Assembly: GCA_028386065.3 (NCBI GenBank) | Contig: JAKUCV010003315.1 | Span: 43,042-107,041 of the forward strand | From: Turnera subulata | Taxonomy: Eukaryota; Streptophyta; Magnoliopsida; Malpighiales; Passifloraceae | DNA: 64,000 nucleotides | Direction of reading: 5' to 3' | Part shown: positions 11,866 to 25,223 of the stretch, in pieces | Layout: each line of letters starts with the position of its first letter | Position numbering within the stretch: position 1 is the stretch's first letter | Translations under genes and position numbers: made by a program | The notes under the pieces: generated by a model | What the model saw: only the letters and a program-made list of their open reading frames with translations | Databases searched by the model: none | Told to the model about the DNA's origin: nothing

Positions 11866-14800
11866 TCAAGGGTTGAAGAAACTTGAACCATCGGTGCTGA
11901 TAGCAATAAGAACTGATATGCTTGTTATCACAGCAAGCCAAAATAAAGCTGAACCTGCGAGTACATATTCTTGGCATGCATTAGGAGAAAACAGGCTAAC
12001 CAACAAAGACAAGGAACTGCATGTATCGAACTCATAACATAATATGAAGGATAATACAGAAGAAACAAAACACTACCTTGAGAAGCTTCGGAACGCTTTT
12101 CTGTATCTGCGGCCATTGGTTCAGCATTAACAGTTCCTGAGCTGGATACTGAAGACCTTGAAGCTGAGCCATCATCTGAAACTTTGTTGTTTCCTGTCTC
12201 GGATGCCACTATCCCTTGAAACTCCTCACTCACAATCAATGCTGCTAGAACATCCATGAAGGGCTCCTTATCTGTAGCACTGGAATATACTCTTCCAGTT
12301 GGCACATCAGAATCAGATGACTCATCATCTGAAATATCAGTATCAACAAGGTCCACCTCATTCTTGTCATCATCTTCATCCTCGACATAAGCCTTGTATG
12401 TTAGTCGAAGCAGAATCTCCCCAGCCGAACGCTTTCCAAACAGTCCCAAACCTCCTTGTAAGACCACAACCCTGTCAGTTGGTACAGTGTCTTTGAGAGA
12501 TCCCAGATCAACCTGTACATGTTATCAAAATCAGTAAACTGTTCCAAAACACATAAATAAGAGATCTTAACTGCACAAAGGAACTGAAACCAACTCTGCT
12601 TTCCATTCCATCAAATGATACAAAGAGTTGACAATTGAAATGTCAGATAAATGGCATAGTGTGAAGATCACGGTCAGCATTTGCGAAAATGAAAAATTCT
12701 AGATTTCTCTAATGCTAGGCAACTTAAGAATGGTGATTAATGATATTTTACAAGTTGGTAGACAAATCACAAGGTGGTATGTAGGACCAACTTAAATTTC
12801 TCAATAGGGATTCAGTTTGACATTCCAAACTTTAACTGGTTTTATTGGTGTTTAACCTTTGCAAATGGAAATCAAATTTCAAAGATGAGAAAGAAAAAAG
12901 AAAAAACACAAGAGAAAGAGAAGAATAAACTGAGCCAGAGGGTTTGGTTGAATTTGGTTTCAACGTCTAACCAAATTCTCATGGATGAATTTCATATTTG
13001 CAAGGCATTTTATGCCAGACTGTCCATACAACTATTTAAAACCAAAATAATGCTTGTCTGACTCTAATGCAAGGCATGTTTTTGTTGATTTAAGAATGTA
13101 ATAATGCAATAGAGAGTTAATGTTAACTTTATTTCTAATTGCAGAACCTTCTCTACATGCTAATGCAACCCGTTCATCTAAGACAGCCATCCTGAAGGTA
13201 GGCGAACTTTGTTAATTTCAGATAAACAATAGTAAGATTTACCTCGCCAGTTCCAATGGTCAAATCTGTGAATCCAAGAGAGTCTTTCACTTGGACGTAG
13301 AGTTTTTGCTTCCGAGGGTTTGTAACAAGCATGTGAAAATCCTGCACAAGAGACAAAAGGCAAATGCTTGAGGAGATCTACAGAGCTTCGGCATTAAGAG
13401 TGAATCTATTCTATACATGTTACTGCTTAAAAAACAACTCTTTCGAAAACATGAATCACAAGGATGGGTGGGAGCTTCAGCATCAAGATTGAATCTATTG
13501 GATACATGTTTCCATAAGCACACTACTTTCTGAAAAGATGAATCAAAAGAGATGGATGAAAAAGCTTTACCTGATTCCAAATTGGTTCACCAGGCGGCCC
13601 AATGACAGTGGTCTGACTGTTCTTTTTACTGCGAATAGTCTGATCCCCGAGGCTTAGAATAACATATGGATCCGTTTTACCTGAGCATGAGGCAAAAGTC
13701 AGGCAAGCAAAGTTATATGGTGTAACTTGTTAATTACTGAATCAGGAAACGCATGAAGTTGTGCAGAAAAGTGGAAGAGCACCACGGAAATGCAAACAAG
13801 CCACTGAATCACGCCACTTGACAATACGTGAAGATAATGGGATGTAGACTTTTTTATACAAGTATCAAACAAAAAAAGGGGAATGCATTCAGTAGCTGCA
13901 CAAGTTCAAATGCCCCAATCAAAAACATCGTATCCATCTAGTGGAAGCCTACAATACATGCCAATGAAATGTCCCACAAAAAATTTTTTAAGGAAAAAAG
14001 AAGAGAGAAGGAGAAAGACACATCATTAAAGTCAATAATTGGAGAAAAGAAAGGAAAAGGCAGTAGACTTTAGCTACATGGCATTGAAAACTAGAATCCA
14101 CTTTCGAAAAGAATACTTGAAGTACATCATTTGTTACAGTAATAGATTAAAGAAGAAATGAGCATGAGAAGTATTCGTACCGTAGAAGAGATAAGAAAGT
14201 TTCCGGGCATCTACAAGAGTGACTGAGAGTTCTCCAACAAAATCCTTGTTTCTATCTTGTACTTCTCCAGATCTAAGATCAATTGCAACAGGGCCAACTG
14301 CTTTTCCTTTCTGAAAATCCAAAACTATCTTCTTTGGCCGAACAAATAAACGGGGCAAATCCTCAGTAAGAAGTTTTGTCAAAAACCTGAGGAAGTGAGC
14401 AAACTGTTAGACGTACAGGAGAAACACACCTCCCAATTTTGGAGTATAGAGAAATTCTGACAGTGCTGAACCACAAGACCAGACACAAATGTCCAAATCT
14501 TTGGTCTTAGAAAACATTTGTTTGACCAAAATGCCTAAACTTCTTTCAACACAGTCAGTGTGATTGAAGGCAGAAGATTAGCCACTAAATTGATGAGTAG
14601 AAAGGAAAACCACATGCAATGATAGAAGTATAATTTGTATGGGTCAAGAAGATAGGAGCAGGTCATCCAAAACCTCAAAATACATTGATTGAAAAAAAGG
14701 TCTCCAACAAAAATGTGTAAATGCCTATTTATGCTAGTTAAATATCTGAATTCTAATTCCTACAGGAAAACGATCAACTACCAATCCTAATTGGCCCCAA

Positions 14801-16429
14801 GTAAACAAAGGAAAAGTCATATAAGATGGAAATGCCCCATACTCCAAAACCTCAACATACATTGATGCAAGCCATGAAGTTCCTCCAGGTTACATTAAAT
14901 TTATTAAAGCTGCTTCCTACAGATAGATAAGATCAATACAGTGCTCAAACCAGCAGCTGATAAAATTATAGCAAATGGAAAAATTGACAAACTAATAATC
15001 ACTAGAGGAAGAAAGTCCACTTACATTGAGAGAACAGGAATAGCTGGTGTTTCCCAAGTGCACGGAGAAAACATGAGAAAAGGAGGAAAAAAAGACATGC
15101 ATATTAGGATGTTAATCAACTTGAGTACTAAAATGAAGAGACTGAAAATAAAAAAAAAAAAGGAAAAACTCTTCACTACACATACACTCCAACTTGAGTA
15201 TTACTCATTTCTCGAAATGCAGGGAAATTACATACACAGAAGGCATGAGGTAAAGTACCCATTAAATTGAACAAGCGGAATGGTGAGAGTTCGAATTTGA
15301 TCTTTGGAAGCGAGACAAAAGCCCATGAAACAGCTCCCACCCAAGGCTCCGTAGGTATCAAGCGCAACTTGACCCAGAGCTCCCCATCAATGTCAAAATC
15401 ACGAACCCCAACAGGCACAACAATAGGAATGATGCCAAATTTGAGAGACAGCATTAGCAGCATTCGAGCACCGCCCGTGTAGCGCAAGCCTATTTGGTAC
15501 CTACACCAAATGTTTCAACACAACAAGCACAGCAATTCATCTCTTCCACTCCAAACTAAACAAAAACAAACCAAACCAAACGAAAGAATTCACTTGGCTT
15601 TGAAAAGTTTTAGACAGAAACATTACTGCAAATCATTAACCCGGCGAGAGGTCCTGCGCTCCACATTCCTGACCGAAAGCGGGTCATCTCCAAGAGAGAA
15701 TTGCTTGATTTCAACTCTCTCCACATAATCTGGCTTCTTGAGATTGTCAATAACCGGCTGCAAGAGTCCAATGATCCAATTCTCGATTCCGCCTCTATAC
15801 ACCTTCCATAGCTTACCCAGCACCATATTCACCCACTCCACCGATTCCTTCCTCTGCAAGTCCTTCTCCAACAACAAGGAGAAGCTGGTGGGCACCTGCG
15901 GCCACTGCTGCTTCTTCTCAAACGCTGCCTCGCTCTTCCTCCTCCGCCGCCGCGTCCATACCTTGTCGAAGACGACGCCCACGAAGAAGAAGAAGACCAG
16001 GAGGCCGGCGACATTAGGGTTGATTGGGGGAGGGGAAGGGATGGGGTGTATAACTCCTAGCTGGGTCCTTAGCTTATCCACTATGGGGTCTTCTTCAAAA
16101 CCCGTAAAATTGGAGCTACCGACTTGTTGCTGTTCGTGTTCTTCGTGCAATTCGCTTGAAATCCGTTTCAAGACTAGATTTTTAGCGCTTTTTCCTACCT
16201 GTGGACCAATTCTACTGCCTCCGCTACTGGGTTCCCCGGAAATTACCCGAGCACGGAAACCCAATAGTTTTTTCCTTCTTCTCTTCGAGAAAGGGATAGG
16301 GAAAGGAATCGAGACTAGATACGAATTTCTATGGATGGCTATACATCTACATGGACAAAGAGAGACTCTAGGGAGAATCTGGCAAGAGGAAGAAGTAGTA
16401 GCATGAGAGGAGGAGGAGGGCAAAACCAT
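11866..16429 (-). CDS. NTMC2T5: SMP/C2-domain membrane-contact protein, NTMC2 type 5 (tricalbin-like)
   Basis: Eight exons on the minus strand: 16429-15627, 15500-15259, 15043-15025, 14386-14181, 13680-13571, 13341-13243, 12512-12077, 11954-11866, giving 667 residues with all introns GT-AG. The Ser/Arg-rich N-terminus (residues 1-60) looks like a plastid transit or anchor region. A hydrophobic segment lies at about 139-157 (AGLLVFFFFVGVVF). An SMP lipid-transfer domain follows (about 190-375; VNDLQYQIGLRYTGGARM), then a C2 domain (about 403-525), an acidic linker (VEDEDDDKNEVDL) and a C-terminal membrane segment (about 642-660). Family members transfer lipids at membrane contact sites; type 5 proteins are reported at chloroplast-ER contacts. 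The C2 domain keeps KTDPYV but has LSYLFYG where a calcium-binding aspartate is usual, so calcium binding may be weak. Exon 3 is only 19 nt. Confidence 0.92.
15025..15043 (-). other. 19-nt microexon of NTMC2T5
   Basis: These bases encode the middle of the AIPVLSM motif. They are flanked by a CAG acceptor and a strong GTAAGT donor. Leaving them out would break the frame (19 is not a multiple of three). Including them joins LFNLM of exon 2 to FLTKLLTEDL of exon 4, which is the order expected in the SMP domain. The flanking introns are 215 nt (15044-15258) and 638 nt (14387-15024). Confidence 0.88.
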
Positions 16430-18180
16430 TTGCTAAGTATTATTACAAGTTCCCCGCTTGTCGGAACTAAAAGGGAAGAAGTAATGATTGTGTAAAATGA
16501 TAAAAAGGAACATGAAATGCAAATCCAAAATGTCTTCTTCTTTCAACTCCTTTTCTTACAGTGTACAGTTCATTACATTCGAACTGGAAACTAGCTCTAG
16601 TAGTTGTAATAAAAATATGATAATCTGGAAAGCTTGGGGTGTTGGCGAGGCGTAGTGGAAGTCACAAGATTTCCGGACAAGTCCATAAAGAACTAGAAAG
16701 AAAGAACAAGGACAAAAATGTGGAGGAGGTTCAAGTGAAGAAGTGCTTTTTTCTTTGAAAGATTGTGTCTTTGGTTTTGGTTTTGGTTTTGGTATTTGTA
16801 TGTGTGATCGAGGGAATTAAGGAAAATTTGGTAAAAACCAACTAAAAAGAGGGGGTGTGTGTTTTGGTGGGGTTTTGGGGGGTGTTGTACGAGAGAAAGG
16901 GTGAAGAAATGGTATTTCGTGATCACGTCAGGATTGGAGGCCTCAAATTACATGAGAGCAATTCGTGGATGATATCAGATATTCTGATGAAGTTAGCTGG
17001 CAACTTTCGCTTCCACTTTTTTTTTTCTTTCCACTTTGGAGTTTTGCGCACGTGGGTCGGAGACCCTAGAGTTGAAGCCGACGCGCTTTTCTGGCACCGT
17101 CTTATCGTTTTCCGGCGTTGGGTAGTGGGTTGGTGGTAGAACGTGGAACTTGAATTCCATTCTATAAATATTATTTCAAGAAAAAAAAAAGAGTAATTCA
17201 ATGTTTTTTTCCCAAATTGTTTCTTGTGATCATCAAGCACAATCTTGTGATTCAAAAGCTATACTTAGTGCCTCATTTTATTGTTGACAACACATCGCAA
17301 AAGGTTTTGCTGTCAATATTGAGGCCCGACATTCTATATTGGCATGGAGAGTGATTGTTTGCAATGCAAGATGGGTTCTCTAACAAAATATCCTAAGGTT
17401 GATTTTCTTTTACCTCCTAGGGTATACGTACTCTCATATTATTTAGAAAGTGCGTATGTGCATTCATTTAATAGTTCAATTATTCCTAATGTAATATCAA
17501 GTTAATAACTAACCAAACTTGGAGAATCACCCCCATAAAATTGTTTGTTTATAATACGTTTATGACTATGTCATCCTTTGTAATCCCATAGTGTTAAAAT
17601 TCTATTTATTTTACCTAATTTCTTTTAGTGTATCGACTCATGTACAAGGCTGACTGAAATAGAATCGGGAACTCCTTACCACTCAGGCCAATAACCGTTA
17701 GTAAAATTACATATATTTTTGTGTGAAGATTAAGTAAACCTTTCATACTTATGCACTAATGGATTGACTAGTATGTTTTTTTTTAAATGAGAATAACATA
17801 CCGTGTAATTAGTTTGCCCTAATCATTTAATTATTTTGACAAAAAATTACGGTCAAACACTTTTGGGCAGAAGTTGGGGCCCGACTTGTATCACAGGAGA
17901 GCTGGCCCAAAGGACGTCGAAGTCCATTCTAGACCAATGAACCGAACCCAATCCAACCCAGCCCAAGTTTCCATCGAAGAACCCTGCAGCGAACAATCAC
18001 AGAAAAAACGAGAAACAGAACACCCATGGATTGATTGATAGGCGAAAACGGAAGAAAAGAAAAATTCAAACACACCTCACTCTGTTTCTCTGCAGAGTCT
18101 TTTCTCAGTAGAATCGGATTCGGTTCCAGTTGCGCGTTACCGTTTCTCTGCTTAGTCAGTAGCAGAGGTGGCACAATTCG
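16430..18180. other. Divergent spacer between NTMC2T5 and PRP40C
   Basis: This 1.75-kb head-to-head spacer must hold both promoters. Near NTMC2T5 there is a short tandem GGTTTT run (about 16772-16796) and a G/T-rich stretch at 16850-16885. The centre (17160-17860) is AT-rich without recognisable features. Just before PRP40C, 17880-17960 carries several GGCCCA/TGGGC-type motifs (for example near 17877 and 17903), which resemble site II elements of plant housekeeping promoters. No gene is supported. Confidence 0.5.
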
Positions 18181-21100
18181 ATGGCAGCATCTCCGTCCCC
18201 GAACTTGGGCCCACCGACCTCACACCCACCCCCGCCCTCTTCTTTCCTCGCTCCTCCTCCCCCTGGAGGCCTAGCTCCCGGCGTACCTGCCCCCCCTGGA
18301 CTTGCTCCTCCACCCGCAGCGGCAACTGGCGGTGACGCTTGGCCTCCTCCCGCCGCCGCCGCAGGAGCAGGACTCCCCAGGCCTCTCCCGAACCCTCAAC
18401 CGTACCCTAGCTACACCTACCAACCACCGCCACCGCAGTGGTTACCGATGCCCGGCGGGATGGGAATTGGGATGGGGGTGGGAATGGGAATGCCGCCTCC
18501 TAGGGTTCCTGCCGTCTCTCCGTTGCCTTTGCCCTATCCTCCTCGTCCTTCTCCCGGCGTAGCTATCGCCCCTGCCGTTGCCCCTGCGGTACCTTCGCCT
18601 GCTCCAGCTAATCAGATTCAGGCCAATCCGTGGACCGCTCACAAGACTGAGGGAGGCATTGTTTACTACTACAATGCAGTAACCGGCGTGTCCACTTATG
18701 AGAAACCGCCTGGGTTCAAGGAGGAGGTGAGGTTTTGGTATATTTGAAACCATTTTTGTTAGTTTTGGTTTGTCTTTTTTTGGTGGCGGGAATGAATTAT
18801 TAAAACCCTAATTCTGTGTTTTCTTCTATTGTTTGCTGCAGCCAGAGAAGGTTGCGGTGCAGTCAACTCCGGTTTCGATGTAAGCTCCTTACTCATTTCT
18901 TGATCTCGTTTCATGAGACCAAAATTTTTGAAGGTATCTGGAAGCAGCCCTGTGTGTCATTATTTATTACTTGTAAAGCAACTCTGAAATGTATATTAAT
19001 GTCCTTAACAAAATATTTCTAGGAATGACAGTTTTGTTTTTTGTTTTTTGAGGGATTACGAATTTCAATCTCTCAAGCAGTTAATAGTTCAAGGTCCCAA
19101 AACTTTCCATGATTTTTGGCTTATAGGTTTGCAGATGCCATGCATCGTTATGGTGTCTTCTTATCACTTGCCTGTTTCTTTCTTTTAGCAGTCCTTGATG
19201 ATTGTGTTTTGCCTATTGAAGTCGTTGAAAGTTCAAGCGACATCAAATTTACTCGCTGCTTTATGTAACCATTAGTTTCATGTGTTCAGGGAAAGTTTAG
19301 CGGGCACTGACTGGGCTGTAGTCACCACGAATGATGGAAAAAAGTACTATTACAATAACAAAACCAAGGTATGGTCACATACAATCTACACTGAATGGTA
19401 TCCCGTATATGTGCTGATGCTTCATATTGTAGTTCCTTTTTCTTAATTGTTGTCTCTATCTATGTGCTATGATGCGCCTTAAAGATTGGCTATTCGTTGG
19501 CAAAAAGATGTATAGTTCCAGACGTGAAATTCTTATCACTTTCTTAGTTCACATTTATGAAGAACTGTTAGTCTTAGAAACCTCTTTCTTGGGTTCAAAA
19601 GTAGCTATTACTTTTCATATCCAAGCTGAGTTCTTAAATAATTATTGGAATGTGATTATAGTTTATAAGTTATTTGTTATATTTTTGATTCTGTGTTCTT
19701 TTTCCCCCCTTCTCTCTCTCTTTCTCCAACAGTCAAGCAGCTGGCAGGTCCCAAATGAGGTGGTAGAATTGAGAAAGAAGCAGGAACATGACTTATCTAT
19801 AGAACATGCAGTACCGGTGCCTACTTCTGAAGTCATGACTGAAAAAGGATCTGTTCCAGTTTCTTTGAGTGCTCCTGCTATTAACACTGGAGGTCGTGAT
19901 GCCAACCCTCTTAGAACTTCTGGTGTGCAGGGAGCATCATCTGCACTGGATTTAATAAAAAAGAAATTGCAAGACTCTGGTGCTCCAGTTACTTCTGCTG
20001 GTTCGGTCTCATTAGGAACAGCAGTATCAGAATCAAATGGATTGAAGGCAGTTGAGGGGGCAGCTAAGGGCTTGTCAAGTGACAATGGTAAAGATAAGCC
20101 AAAAGATGCTCATGTGGATGGCAATATATCGGATTCCTCCACGGATTCGGAGGATGAAGACGATGGTCCAACAAAGGAGGAGTGCATTGCCAAATTTAAG
20201 GTATAACTTGCCATTTTCTTTTTACTTTGCCCTTCGTACAATTTGGTGTGGATTCCCCTTTTCCCTTCCATCTGGTGGTGTGACCCTATGACTAGGCCAT
20301 CTTAACTAAGGTACATAGAGAAAGAAATTGGAGGAAGGGGAGGGAGAGGATGCCTCATCATTTCTCCCGATCAGCTATTTTTCGGGTCAAAATAATTTAA
20401 CAAATGCAACACTTGAGATGGTAAACATGTCGCTTTGTATTCAGAGCTCTCATTGTGGGAGTATTTAAACAGGTAATGAATAGTTTGTTTGATGTATTTC
20501 TTCTAGCTTGATTTCTTTGAACTGATTTATGTGAGTGATGGTGCTTCGCATCTGACAACTGCTGTGATACTGCACTGATGTTGCCCATCCAGAGCTAATT
20601 AAGCAACATGATACAACCAGGGAAAACCTCATAATGAGTGAACTTGAAAGAATGTCTGTGTGTGTCTGCGAGAAAGGGGCCGAGCTTCTCAATTGTGTTA
20701 TTTTGGAATCATGTTTTGGTCATGTTCTTTGACTGCTCTGTTTTCTCCTTTACCTCCCTTGGAATATTTAAATATGATAGTCTCTTCCGTAATCTGACCT
20801 TATTATTCCACTCCGGATTCTAAAATCTTTTGTTGCATTCTTCCCTTGAAATTTGCAGGAAATGCTCAAGGAACGTGGAGTGGCACCATTTTCGAAATGG
20901 GAGAAGGAGCTGCCAAAGATAGTGTTTGATCCACGTTTTAAGGTTTGCTAGCTGAACAAGTATAAGTTTAACCTTTTGCAACTAGGCATCTTTAATATGT
21001 GCCCAAAGGGTTCTTTTACCAGTTCACTTATTGTGAAAGGTTCTATACTACTGTAGGCTATCCCAAGTCATTCAGCAAGGAGGTCTTTATTTGAACACTA

Positions 21101-24100
21101 TGTGAAGACACGTGCTGAGGAAGAGCGCAAGGAAAAACGAGCAGCTCAGAAGGCTGCTATAGAGGGATTCAAGCAGTTGCTTGAAGAAGCATCAGAGGTG
21201 AAATTTGATTGATTGAGTTCACTCACTTTAGACAGTCTATTATCTTGTTAACATACAGTTTGGCTTGAACTGTAGGTTACTCATCTGAAATTTTCTCATT
21301 TCCAGGAAATTAACGAAAACACTGATTATCAAACTTTCAGAAAAAAATGGGGCAATGATCCACGGTTTGAGGCCTTGGATCGTAAGGATCGAGAACATTT
21401 ACTTAATGAAAGGTATTGCTTACTGGGACAAACATGCCCTTTACTTGGTTTCTGTATTGTTCATGCTATTTTTGTGCAGGTGATCATTCTGTTTTTTAAC
21501 AAAAAAACTTTGAAGAGCTATTTTCGTTTTTAATTATGTTTGGGTCAATCAGGTGATGTTGGTCTCTAGTCATAGTCCAGGCATTGCCTTTTCAACTTGG
21601 ATAAACTCAAGAAAATCCATCTTCACCAATTTTATTTTATACTTGGTGTAGCAGATGGGCGAAGTTACTGCAGATCTGCCATTAATTCATAAACCTTTGT
21701 GTGGAGATTCATCAAATCCTAGTTTTCTGTACAAATGTATGATTGTACTTGTATATACCTATTCCTGCACATGGGTACAAAAGTTCTTTGAGAACCTAGT
21801 CTGTCCTATATGTTTTGCATGCTAATTTTTTTTTGTTTGTATACATAATTTAAGAGATAAGTTGAACTATGCTCACACAATCCCAAGTAAAGCATGTAGC
21901 CAATATACACTGTGTGCAACCAATGGAATGAACAGTTTGCATTTGAAGCATGGTCCCAATTACGTTTCATAACAAGCTCACCCACTTGCAGTGTCTTGGT
22001 GAGCTGTTTTTTAGAAAGATATAGTGCGTCCTGTGCATATCCTTGAAACTAACTTGCTGTTTTTGCTTTCGCTGTAGGGTTCTCCCCTTGAAGAAGGCAG
22101 CAAAAGAAAAGGCTCAAGCTGAACGTGCAGCTGCTGCCGCTAGTTTTAAGTCTATGCTTCTTGACAAAGGAGATATAGCCATCAACTCCACTTGGTCCAG
22201 GGTATGGATATTCAAGCATTTATTTATTTAGATATAGAGACGGCATTTCTTAAGAAAGGTTTTCATGTGATATAATGGAAGAAATGGCCTTACACACTGT
22301 GAGGTCTGCATGTGGTTTGACAAAACATCTTTAATGTTGACTACTATTTTACTGTCTGGAGGATGTGTATGGGATTAGTTAGGATAATATATAGACAGTG
22401 AATGAAACTGTTCTTGTTTGGATAAGTTGATCTGCAAAACATTTTAGAGAATTATAGGTCTATGATTAAAAAAAACAAACCAGCATGAAAGTGGGTTGTA
22501 CAATGGAAATATGTTCAGGAAACAATATATATGGGATGAAAAGCAATATGTTCAGGAGTGCGGCCGGGCGGAGAAGTTCGGCCAATCTATCCTATCCTGG
22601 ATTCCGAACTATACATCAATCTAGCAGATCCAAATTCAGTATAGATGTTCTCAGGAGTCTCCTGTGAACATTTATACTGATTTGGAACTGCCAGAGTGAT
22701 TATAGAACACTTGTTCGGGTACTTTCATCCTGATAAATGTGGTAGCATTTCACAGAACTATAACCTTTGTAAAGATGCTTACTTGTTTCATGTAACCTTT
22801 GTAGGTGAAGGATAGTTTACGGAGTGACTCTAGATATAGATCTGTAAAGCCTGAGGACAGGGAAATTTTATTCAATGAGTACTTGTCCGAATTAAAAGCA
22901 GCGCAAGAGGAAGCAGAGCGAGATGCAAAGGCAAAAAGAGACGAGCAGGTAAGGTTTTGTGTAGTGTGCGCATCAGACACTGCTGTCTCTCTCTCTTTCT
23001 CTCTCGGCATATTGTTATTTGGATTATAGAAAAATAAAATCCTCTTCTGTGTGATATTTCTTAATCTTATCATTTGCATTTAATATTCTAATAAGGCATA
23101 TCTGAAGCAAAAGGGGGATGGTTCCAATAGAGACTAGGAAATATTACAAGGTTATTGTCTGTCTTGTTAACATATGAAACTTGTATTCCTTTACTTCGAA
23201 ATATGCTATATCTTTCATGTGGGAGGTAGATTTAATGAGATTAGTTTTAGGTTAAGAAACAGAAAAGCTAAATAATAACAGGTCAGGCTTGATGGGGCAA
23301 GTCAAGGTTATTCAAACTTTCAGATAAGGAAGATGTTTTTGCAAGCTTATGCTGATGCAGAGTTTTAGCTTTCTTCCATTCTTATTCAGGAGAAGCTGAA
23401 GGAAAGGGAGCGAGAGTTGCGGAAACGGAAGGAGAGAGAGGAACAAGAAATGGAAAGGGTGCGTGTCAAAGTTCGGAGAAATGAGGCAATTACATCATTT
23501 CAAGCTTTGCTTGTGGAAACAATCAAGAACCCTCAGGTACATTTTGCTGGTAAATTTTTGTAAATGAAAAAAAGAGGAAAAACATGGAGACTGAAGGAGA
23601 AAGGTTCAAGTTATTTAATTGTGGACATGAACTTTTGGTGTCCAAAGCGCTATGGTGTAGCTAAAATTCTGTTCTATGGACTGGAGAATGTAGTGATTTT
23701 CTTAGAATGAAAGGACAGAAAAAAGCATTTAACAACATGTGTTTTAAATGATTTGTTCATGATGTTAAACATTGCTTCTTGAAAATGCAGTTGGTCCCTT
23801 CACCCATATTATTAAGCTAGTGCTTCTGGTTCTGGGCAAGATGTTGCAAATTAAATTTGAGTCTCTAATTATGCCATATAATTTTATGTTCCATCCCTTC
23901 AACCCCTCCTTTTCACTTTCTTCGAGCCTGGGACAGAAACAACCAGTTTATTTGTTATCAACAAGAGATTTGTTTGTTTGATTTCTTAGTTTGAAACGTT
24001 ACAGTTGCAGATAGTTGGGACGGTGTTTGGTTTATTGTTTCCATCTGTGCCAACCTCATATTTTACTTGATTACTTAGGCATCTTGGACGGAGTCAAAGC

Positions 24101-24655
24101 CCAAACTGGAGAAGGATCCTCAAGGACGTGCTACAAATACCGATCTAGATCCATCTGAGACAGAAAAGCTCTTCCGAGAACACATCAAAATGCTGCATGA
24201 GGTAATTCCTTCACGAAGCATGGCTGTGAATGTAATGTTAATGTTGGATTGCTTTTCTAATAAGTTTGGATGTAGTTCTATTCTACGCCATGGAAAGCAA
24301 TGTAATGTGCCTTGATGAATTCTTTTTTCCTCTTCTCTAGCGATGCTCGAGTGACTTCAAAGCTCTGTTAGCCGAAGTTATAACGGCTGAAGCCGCTGCC
24401 CAAAAGACCGAAGATGGGAAGACTGTCCTGGACTCATGGTCGACTGCTAAACGTCTCCTGAAGTCGGATGCCCGGTATAACAAAATGCCTAGAAAAGAGA
24501 GGGAAACCTTGTGGCGTAGGTATGTCGAGGACATGTCAAGGAAGCAAAAGGCGGGGCAGGACCAGGAGGATAAGCAAACAGATCCGAAAGGTAGAAACTC
24601 TATGGATTCGGGAAGATACGGATCTGCGTCAAGGAGATTTCATGACCGGAGATAG
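18181..24655 (+). CDS. PRP40C: Pre-mRNA-processing protein 40C (WW and FF domains)
   Basis: Twelve exons: 18181-18726, 18842-18879, 19290-19368, 19733-20200, 20859-20942, 21057-21197, 21306-21412, 22078-22201, 22805-22948, 23390-23536, 24079-24201, 24341-24655, giving 771 residues. The N-terminal 140 residues are proline/alanine/glycine-rich. Two WW domains follow, at about 149-180 ([20 protein letters not shown]) and about 198-232 ([20 protein letters not shown]); the second is split by an intron after KTK. Four or five FF domains lie between about 370 and 735, separated by highly charged helices ([20 protein letters not shown]). This is the layout of Prp40/TCERG1 proteins, which link phosphorylated RNA polymerase II CTD and U1 snRNP to splicing. 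The start is the first ATG of the open exon; its length is slightly below what I remember for Arabidopsis PRP40C. Confidence 0.92.
22621..22695. repeat. Long near-perfect palindrome (foldback) in PRP40C intron 8
   Basis: Arms of about 37 bases (22621-22657 and 22659-22695) are inverted copies around a single central T at 22658. The core CAGGAG-T-CTCCTG is perfect. Further out the arms match with a few substitutions and one-base gaps (CCAAATTCAGTATAGATG against CCAAATCAGTATAAATG). There is essentially no loop, so this is an inverted duplication rather than a typical miRNA precursor. It lies inside an intron and does not touch coding sequence. Confidence 0.85.
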
Positions 24656-25223
24656 CTCACAAACCACTTGTTTGGTTAGAAACTAGCTAATGTAGAATTG
24701 CCTAATATTTTGATTTTTTTGGTCCTGTTCCTATTACAGGTTAGGCAATTATACGTTTTGTGAATGCTGTATCTTATTTAGATAAAGCTTATTCTTATTT
24801 TTTATCATCTTTTCTTCTAATGAAATCGATCAAATCTCGTGTAAGTGTTGTACTCTTTACTTCATGATAAAACATGATGAAACACTGGCGAAGTAGCATG
24901 AAGCATGATATTTTTGCACGTTAATTTATTAGGAAGGTTTTTTAAACACACAACTTGTAGTATATATTCTTTCTGTTCTCAGATAATAGTCAGATTTAAG
25001 AATTTTTTTAATAGATTTTAAGAAAATGATTAATCCAAGTTAAATTATGCGAAAGGTAAACAGTGCTTGATTACTTAAAATTTTAAAAATTAAAGAATTC
25101 AAATAGAAATGAGAGTAAACTAGAGCCAAAATGTCACTAACACTTCAACGGCTACAGCAAAAAAAAAAAAAAAATCTCCAGAGCAACCAGTACCGCTTGT
25201 CAGGCGAAACCGCCAAACACTAG
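24656..25223. other. Spacer between PRP40C and XRCC2
   Basis: This holds the PRP40C 3' UTR and then an AT-rich segment (24920-25110) with no gene. Around 24953-25000 the text (TATATTCTTTCTGTTCTCAGATAATAGTCAG) faintly resembles the ends of small inverted-repeat transposons, but I could not find a matching end. A 15-base A run at 25159-25173 precedes the short XRCC2 leader. A TTTCGCC-type motif (on the minus strand near 25204-25210) is one base short of an E2F consensus. Confidence 0.45.

Noticed and set aside
15738..16406. 222-codon plus-strand frame
   Set aside because: It lies antisense to exon 1 of NTMC2T5, which has clear family features; the plus-strand product is not recognisable.
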